In this document: piece after piece, positions 13,779-18,301 of the stretch
Position numbering within the stretch: position 1 is the stretch's first letter
Layout: each line of letters begins with the position of its first letter
NCBI GenBank assembly: GCA_900544445.1
Contig: UQVK01000083.1
Location: 1-18,301, forward strand
DNA length: 18,301 nt
Reading direction: 5' to 3'
Source of the DNA: an uncultured Lachnospiraceae bacterium
Lineage (GTDB): Bacteria > Bacillota > Clostridia > Lachnospirales > Lachnospiraceae
The notes under the pieces: model-generated
Databases searched by the model: none
Seen by the model: only the letters and a program-made list of their open reading frames with translations
Told to the model about the DNA's origin: nothing
Translations under genes and position numbers: made by a program

Positions 13779-15575
13779 TTACCCCTCCTGCATGTACCAC
13801 TTTTTCTGCGCCTGCAGCATTTCCCGGAACATTCCTTCTTCCTTTTTCAGCTCCTCATAGGTTCCTGTCTGTACCAGCCTTCCCCGGTCCATAACCATGA
13901 TCCGGTCCGCGATCTTCGTCAGGCCGATTCTGTGTGTGACAATAAACGCGGTCCTCCCCTCGGCCATTTCCGCAAATTTCTGATACAGTCTGGTTTCCTC
14001 CAACGGATCGATCGCAGAAGTCGGCTCATCCAGTACCATCACTTCCCTGTCACGATACAGGCCACGCATTATGGCGATTTTCTGCCATTGTCCGCCGGAT
14101 AATTCTGTCCCGCCAAATTCCCTCGACAGAATCGTATCACGGCCCTCTACAAACTGCCCGGCCTCAAAATCCATATCGAACTGCGCCGCACAGTTTTCCA
14201 GCGCGGCCCGATCCTGTCTGCCGGGATCGCTGATTCTAATGTTATCCTCCACCGACATTTTGTATTTCAGAAAATTCTGAAATACTGCCGACATTCCCAC
14301 CCCCACAGACTTTGAGGAAATTTCTCCGATATCCACATCCCCAATCTTCACGCTTCCGCTCTTCGGCGTATAAATACCTAACAGGATTTTTGATAACGTC
14401 GTTTTCCCAGAACCGTTATTTCCCACAATTGCTATCGTTTCACCCGCTCTGACACGGAAAGAAACATGATCAAGCGCCGGCTTATCTGCCCCCGGATACG
14501 AAAAAGTGATATCCTCGGCCACAATCGGCTTACTGAAATCAACCGGCCTGTCCTTCCGTTCCGGCAGTTTCCCTTTTATCAGGGCCACAAAGCTGTTTAC
14601 GATCGCAACTCCATCAAAGGGTGACAGAAAATGATACGCCGCATCGTCACACATGGCATACATGAGCGTGATGGATGAAAACACCGATGCATAGAGCGCT
14701 GTCGTTATCCGTCCCCGCAATAAGGAAACAACCAGCAGCACCATCACTCCCCCATATCCAAATACGGAAAACAGGGTTGTCATCAGTTCTACCAGTTTTA
14801 TTTTTTTCTGTGCCTTCCAGATATAGCCGTTCAGCAGCTTCACATTTTCCAGAAATTTCGTTTTAAAATAGCCGCTGATTCCCAGTGTTCTCGTCTCTTT
14901 GAAATATTCCGGACCTCCCACGCATTTTTTCAGGTAAGCGTCCATCCTCCGCGCCGGAGCGGCATGATCCTCCAATTCAAAAAAGATATCTGGCCTGATT
15001 ACCATAGACGCAAAAGCAGGAATAAAGATCAGCACGACACACAACGCGAGCACCGGATCATAACGCTTTAGATAAAGTCCCATCAAAACGCAGTACGGCC
15101 CATACTTAAACAGAAAACGGAGCATCGGAATCAGCAGGGCAAAACAGTACCCGGTTCCCTTATATGCCTTCTCCAAAAAGTCCAGAAACTCCCTATGTTC
15201 AAACCACTCTGCAGGAACATCCTTGCTTTTCCGTTCCAGCTTCACCAGCGCCTCCCTGTCCAGCTTTAATTTCAGCGCAGGGATCACTGAATGGCCGATT
15301 CCGTTTGTCGCATGCTGCAAAATGATGACCGCACACAGCACACCCAGGGCAAGCACCACCTGACCGGAATAGGAATCGTTTTCCTCCACCACACGAAAAA
15401 ACTCCGTCGTAAAGTAGGTTATGGAGAATGCCAGCAGGCAATTCGTTATGTCAATCAGGAGAAACACCAGAAAATGAAACGGGCACCTGCCAAAGCCCTC
15501 TCGCAGCGTCCACAGGAAGAGCCGTAAGAAGCCATATTTTTTTTGCAGAATATCCTTCATCTCACTGTTTATCAT
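13779..15575 (-). CDS. ABC exporter half-transporter, second gene of pair
   Basis: A 598-residue membrane-ATPase fusion, with a membrane domain of about 30-330 and an ATPase of about 350-590. Motifs are canonical: Walker A GNNGSGKT (385-392), Q-loop FQNFLKY, signature LSGGQ (492-496), Walker B VMVLDE with Glu517, and H-loop His548 (IVTHRIG). The membrane half is divergent from multidrug exporters and resembles the poorly characterised exporters often found near peptide or signalling genes. No N-terminal C39 peptidase domain is present. The ATG at 15575 overlaps the upstream stop (ATGA), with AGGAGG 8 bases before, so the two are translationally coupled and probably form a heterodimer. Both partners end with a similar aromatic tail (QKKWYMQEG here, QRRWYE in the partner). 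Substrate is unknown. Confidence 0.9.
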   Translation of the reverse strand: MINSEMKDILQKKYGFLRLFLWTLREGFGRCPFHFLVFLLIDITNCLLAFSITYFTTEFFRVVEENDSYSGQVVLALGVLCAVIILQHATNGIGHSVIPALKLKLDREALVKLERKSKDVPAEWFEHREFLDFLEKAYKGTGYCFALLIPMLRFLFKYGPYCVLMGLYLKRYDPVLALCVVLIFIPAFASMVIRPDIFFELEDHAAPARRMDAYLKKCVGGPEYFKETRTLGISGYFKTKFLENVKLLNGYIWKAQKKIKLVELMTTLFSVFGYGGVMVLLVVSLLRGRITTALYASVFSSITLMYAMCDDAAYHFLSPFDGVAIVNSFVALIKGKLPERKDRPVDFSKPIVAEDITFSYPGADKPALDHVSFRVRAGETIAIVGNNGSGKTTLSKILLGIYTPKSGSVKIGDVDIGEISSKSVGVGMSAVFQNFLKYKMSVEDNIRISDPGRQDRAALENCAAQFDMDFEAGQFVEGRDTILSREFGGTELSGGQWQKIAIMRGLYRDREVMVLDEPTSAIDPLEETRLYQKFAEMAEGRTAFIVTHRIGLTKIADRIMVMDRGRLVQTGTYEELKKEEGMFREMLQAQKKWYMQEG

Positions 15576-17341
15576 TCATACCACCTCCTCTGGCTGTTGT
15601 ACATGGCTGCATAAAAATCATTCCTCTGCATCAGCTCCGCATGAGAACCTGCCTCCCTGATTTTTCCTTCATCCATAACAAAAATAATATCTGCAAGTTT
15701 CGTGGAACCCAGACGATGACTGATAAATATACTCGTCCTGTTCCGGCAGATTCTTCCAAATTCCTCGTACAGCTGATTCTCCATCATCGGGTCCAACGCC
15801 GAGGTGGGCTCATCCAGGATCAGTAACGCATTCTCTTTTATCAGCGCCCTGGCAAGTGCAATCCGCTGCCATTCGCCGCCGGACAATTCCACTCCGCCTT
15901 CTGCAATTCTCCCCAGCGGTCTCCTCACGCCGCCAATTTTTTTCACCAGCTCTTCCAGCGCGCAGCGCTTTATCACCTCTTCCATTTGCTCCTGTGTACA
16001 CCCCGGATTACCAAACGAAATGTTATCATACAGGGATACCTGATATCTGGCGAAATCCTGATAGATGACCGCATACAGCTTCCGCAGTTCCTCCACCGGA
16101 TACTCCCGGAGTTCTTTTCCGTCAATCAGAATTTCACCTTCATAGTCCCGATATAACCCCACAAGGAGCTTTATCACCGTGGACTTTCCGGCCCCGTTTT
16201 TACCAACAAACGCATAATGGGATCCGGCCGAAACGGAAAAGGACAGCCCCTGCAAAATATACTGGTCCGTATTGGGATATTTAAACCAGACATCCCGGAA
16301 TGTTATCGAGGGAATCCCCGGCATCCAGTTCACCGGCGAGTCCTCCGTTTCCTCCTCCGGCAGCCTGAAAAACGCATCAATATCCTTTAATTTCTGATGA
16401 TTATTGGTAAGCTCTGATATTGCACCCGCAAATCCCCAGGACATCGTTTCTGTCAGGGACATCACCTCCGAGAACAGGGAAAGAAACAGGCCGATTGTCA
16501 TACTTCCCCTGTAATAGGAAAACAGAAGCATTGATGCGATCAATACCGTAAACAGAGACGTAACTATGCTCCCGCCTTCCACGTTTATATTATTTCGAAT
16601 GGTCACAACAACGCTCTTTTTGCGGAACATCTCATAAAATTTCAGCATATGCTTTTCCACAAAAGAGCCATACTGAAACAACGTCCGCTCCTCCACGCTG
16701 TCCCTGCCGGAAAGCAAATCATAAAAATACTCATAACGCCTCTTACAGGCTGCCTCTTCCCTCTCAAGATCGTATTCCCGTTTCCCCGATTTTGCGGCAA
16801 CTTTCATCAAAGGCAGCGACACTACCAGAACAATCAGTCCTGTGAGAAGGGAAGCCGTCATGATGGCTGCGAATACGGACAGAATCTGCGCCAGCAATAC
16901 AACGGCATTTAACATGGACTGATAGATTTTGCAGATGATCTCCCCATCGTCCTCCGTCCGCTTTAACAGTTCCAGCACATTCGGCTCTTCTATATTGTGG
17001 TATGCAACCACAGCCATTTTATCCATCCGCATTGATCCGTAAATCACTCTCAGCTTTGCGGTCAGCCGGATTGCGACAATACTACGGATGCTTTTTCCCA
17101 AATAGGAATAGCCCGATACCAGGACCACGACCGCAATCGGGAAAAGGGCATCGGTCAGGGGCGCTTCTTCGGACAGCAACCGAATGGAAGCATCGATAAA
17201 TTCTGCCGTCGCGTAGATTTTTAATAGCGGACTCATAACCAGAATGGCTGTGTCAAACAGCATCAAAACGGTCAGAAATGGCGCCGCTGTAAAACATAGT
17301 CTTATACAGAAAAACTCATTGAATCTTGTTTTCAAAAACAC
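15572..17341 (-). CDS. ABC exporter half-transporter, first gene of pair
   Basis: A 589-residue half-transporter: hydrophobic domain (about 15-310) and ATPase (about 343-589). Motifs are Walker A GKNGAGKST (380-388), Q-loop YQDFARY, signature LSGGE (486-490), Walker B ALLILDE with Glu511, and H-loop His542 (ISHRLG). All catalytic residues are present, so the complex should have two competent ATP sites, unlike the exporter at 8385-12036. It starts with GTG, supported by AGAGGG 7 bases upstream; no ATG nearby has a better site. The 4-base overlap with the next gene couples their translation. The upstream region has two perfect dyads (17400-17446) overlapping a TATACT -10 box, with no good -35, which suggests an activator-dependent promoter. 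Base composition is somewhat AT-richer than in the first exporter operon. Confidence 0.9.
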   Translation of the reverse strand: MFLKTRFNEFFCIRLCFTAAPFLTVLMLFDTAILVMSPLLKIYATAEFIDASIRLLSEEAPLTDALFPIAVVVLVSGYSYLGKSIRSIVAIRLTAKLRVIYGSMRMDKMAVVAYHNIEEPNVLELLKRTEDDGEIICKIYQSMLNAVVLLAQILSVFAAIMTASLLTGLIVLVVSLPLMKVAAKSGKREYDLEREEAACKRRYEYFYDLLSGRDSVEERTLFQYGSFVEKHMLKFYEMFRKKSVVVTIRNNINVEGGSIVTSLFTVLIASMLLFSYYRGSMTIGLFLSLFSEVMSLTETMSWGFAGAISELTNNHQKLKDIDAFFRLPEEETEDSPVNWMPGIPSITFRDVWFKYPNTDQYILQGLSFSVSAGSHYAFVGKNGAGKSTVIKLLVGLYRDYEGEILIDGKELREYPVEELRKLYAVIYQDFARYQVSLYDNISFGNPGCTQEQMEEVIKRCALEELVKKIGGVRRPLGRIAEGGVELSGGEWQRIALARALIKENALLILDEPTSALDPMMENQLYEEFGRICRNRTSIFISHRLGSTKLADIIFVMDEGKIREAGSHAELMQRNDFYAAMYNSQRRWYE

Positions 17342-17399
17342 GATTTATCCCTCTCTTCAATTGCTTTTTCAAATAAAACATGCCCCCATCTCCCCTTCC

Positions 17400-17420
17400 C
17401 TGAAAGTATTCCCCTTTCAG
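17400..17420. promoter_or_regulatory. Dyad symmetric site 1 (candidate operator)
   Basis: CTGAAAG, 7-base spacer TATTCCC, CTTTCAG: a perfect inverted repeat. Its last two bases overlap the minus-strand -10 box TATACT (17419-17424) of the ABC pair. Confidence 0.5.
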
Positions 17421-17430
17421 TATAAAGGAA

Positions 17431-17446
17431 GACAGAGGCATCTGTC
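17431..17446. promoter_or_regulatory. Dyad symmetric site 2 (candidate operator or activator site)
   Basis: GACAGA, spacer GGCA, TCTGTC: a perfect 6-bp inverted repeat. It sits where the -35 box of the ABC-pair promoter would be, just upstream of site 1. Confidence 0.45.
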
Positions 17447-17497
17447 TGTCATGAGAACAATTATAAAAAAAGTCGTGAAAACCTCCAGTCAGGTAGA

Positions 17498-18214
17498 TTA
17501 CCGCGGCCTTATCGGCTGCCGGATCACCGTGCGAAGCCGCTCAGGAGCGGTGCGCCTGGGATCGCTCAGATAGATCTCATGATGATAACGCCGGAACAAT
17601 ATCCTGTCCTTCCCAGCTTCTTCCCATTCAGGTCCTTTTTCCTGTCCCTTCTCCACACTCCGGTAATCCACCTCATACCCCTGTTCTCTGGCATATTCCC
17701 CCATCCGTCTGATCGTATCCGGTTCGTCGTCATAGGCTCCCACGTGCATACACTGTACACACAGCCCTTCATGCCAGGTGAAAAATTCTGCTTTTGAAAA
17801 ATCCTTCTGTTTTTTCTCCTCCGCTTCCCGAACCGCCCAGTCAAATACCTCCCGTGTCACGAATTTCGGCAGACGGATCATGGAAATCCATTCAAGCTCG
17901 TCCTTTTTCCCATAGTCGAAAGTCCCTGTCTCTCTTATCTCTCCCGTCTCTTTTCTCTGCCGCCAAAGCCCTTCCAGAGGCGGAACCACATAAGAAAAGT
18001 ATCCTTCGATTGCGTGTCCTGTCCTTTCACTCATTTTGATGGTAAAGGCGATTCCGTATAAAATCCCCATGGCCGCCTGATATTCCCCCTCCGGCTCATT
18101 GGGATTTCCCCGGCCCCGGACGGCCACATAGTTCATCGCAGGGACATCAATGATCCCCGGCTTTTTCGGCGGAAGGTAAAACTCTTTATATTCTTTTTTG
18201 TAATCAAATGCCAT
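17498..18214 (-). CDS. GyrI-like (SbmC/AraC effector-type) small-molecule-binding protein
   Basis: A 238-residue soluble protein of the GyrI-like superfamily, which binds hydrophobic or cationic small molecules. It is the stand-alone form without an attached HTH domain. Visible family features are FDYKKEYKEFYLPPKKPGIIDVP at 3-25, the YQAAMGILYGIAFTIKMS block at 45-62, GYFSYVVPPLEGLW at 71-84, FTWHEGLCVQCMHVGAYDDEP near 145-165, and the ending YHHEIYLSDPRRTAPERLRTVIRQPI. The ATG at 18214 is chosen because GGAGG lies 5 bases upstream; the ATG at 18226 has no ribosome site. It lies upstream of the second ABC pair on the same strand, 156 bases away, and could sense a compound that the exporter removes. 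Weak pairing and a T-run at 17466-17490 might end its transcript. The inverted repeat at 18227-18301 forms its leader. Confidence 0.88.
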   Translation of the reverse strand: MAFDYKKEYKEFYLPPKKPGIIDVPAMNYVAVRGRGNPNEPEGEYQAAMGILYGIAFTIKMSERTGHAIEGYFSYVVPPLEGLWRQRKETGEIRETGTFDYGKKDELEWISMIRLPKFVTREVFDWAVREAEEKKQKDFSKAEFFTWHEGLCVQCMHVGAYDDEPDTIRRMGEYAREQGYEVDYRSVEKGQEKGPEWEEAGKDRILFRRYHHEIYLSDPRRTAPERLRTVIRQPIRPR

Positions 18215-18226
18215 TTTTTCCTCCAT

Positions 18227-18301
18227 GCCGAAGCGTTGCTGAGGCCCGCGCGCCGAACCTCCAGTTCGGTGCTGCGATAACTGGATTTGCGACGCTTCGG
18301 C
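18227..18301. repeat. Long imperfect inverted repeat (cruciform-like) at the window end
   Basis: The outer arms 18227-18239 and 18289-18301 match as 13 bp with one mismatch (GCCGAAGCG against CGCTTCGGC at the ends). A nested hairpin CCGAAC/GTTCGG (18253-18269, loop CTCCA) extends outward by about three further pairs. It lies directly upstream of the GyrI-like gene's ribosome site. It may be a dispersed palindromic element, a terminator of the neighbour outside the window, or a structured leader. It ends exactly at the window edge, so its full extent is unknown. Confidence 0.65.

Noticed and set aside
8385..17341. Possibility that the ABC pairs are lantibiotic or bacteriocin exporters with a precursor peptide nearby
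   Set aside because: No C39 peptidase domain, no double-glycine leader peptide and no modification enzyme was found in the window.

Overview
The window looks like chromosomal DNA of a gut-type Clostridia, most likely Lachnospiraceae. This is inferred from strong AGGAGG-type ribosome sites, -35/-10 promoters of the sigma-A kind, moderately high GC, and the protein families present (MATE, DUF1275, heterodimeric ABC exporters, Rpn remnants, GyrI-like protein). No rRNA, tRNA, CRISPR array, intact insertion sequence or phage gene was recognised.

Region 1 (1-3374) is a run of single genes. A MATE efflux pump (minus, cut by the window edge) diverges from a DUF1275/YoaK-like membrane protein, with superimposed promoters between them. 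The DUF1275 gene overlaps tail-to-tail with a two-domain GNAT acetyltransferase. A cluster of small palindromes inside a 30-bp direct repeat then precedes a cyclophilin-type prolyl isomerase. Region 2 (3375-5561) is AT-richer. It holds a 397-bp intergenic stretch with a perfect 12-bp hairpin, then a two-gene unit: an HTH-XRE/TehB-like methyltransferase and purC.

Region 3 (5580-13052) is a three-gene minus-strand operon with a clear promoter near 12082-12111. It encodes two halves of a TM287/288-type (BmrCD/LmrCD-like) heterodimeric ABC exporter with one degenerate ATP site, translationally coupled by an 8-bp overlap. The third gene is a 900-residue protein with an active-looking transglutaminase-like domain, a second transglutaminase-like copy that has lost its cysteine, and a thioredoxin-fold-like C-terminus. 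Diverging from the operon is a membrane-anchored protein of unknown function.

Region 4 (13053-18301) begins with a broken Rpn-family (recombination-promoting nuclease) gene. Its nuclease core has been deleted and its start is frameshifted. Next is a second ABC pair (minus strand, ATGA-coupled, both ATP sites canonical) whose upstream region has two adjacent perfect dyads that look like regulator sites. A GyrI-like ligand-binding protein follows, and a long imperfect inverted repeat runs to the last base of the window.

The best candidates for something new are the exporter plus double-transglutaminase operon, the HTH-methyltransferase/purC pair with its structured upstream region, and the palindrome array at 2654-2815. 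All functional links are inferences from gene order and motifs, because no database search was possible.
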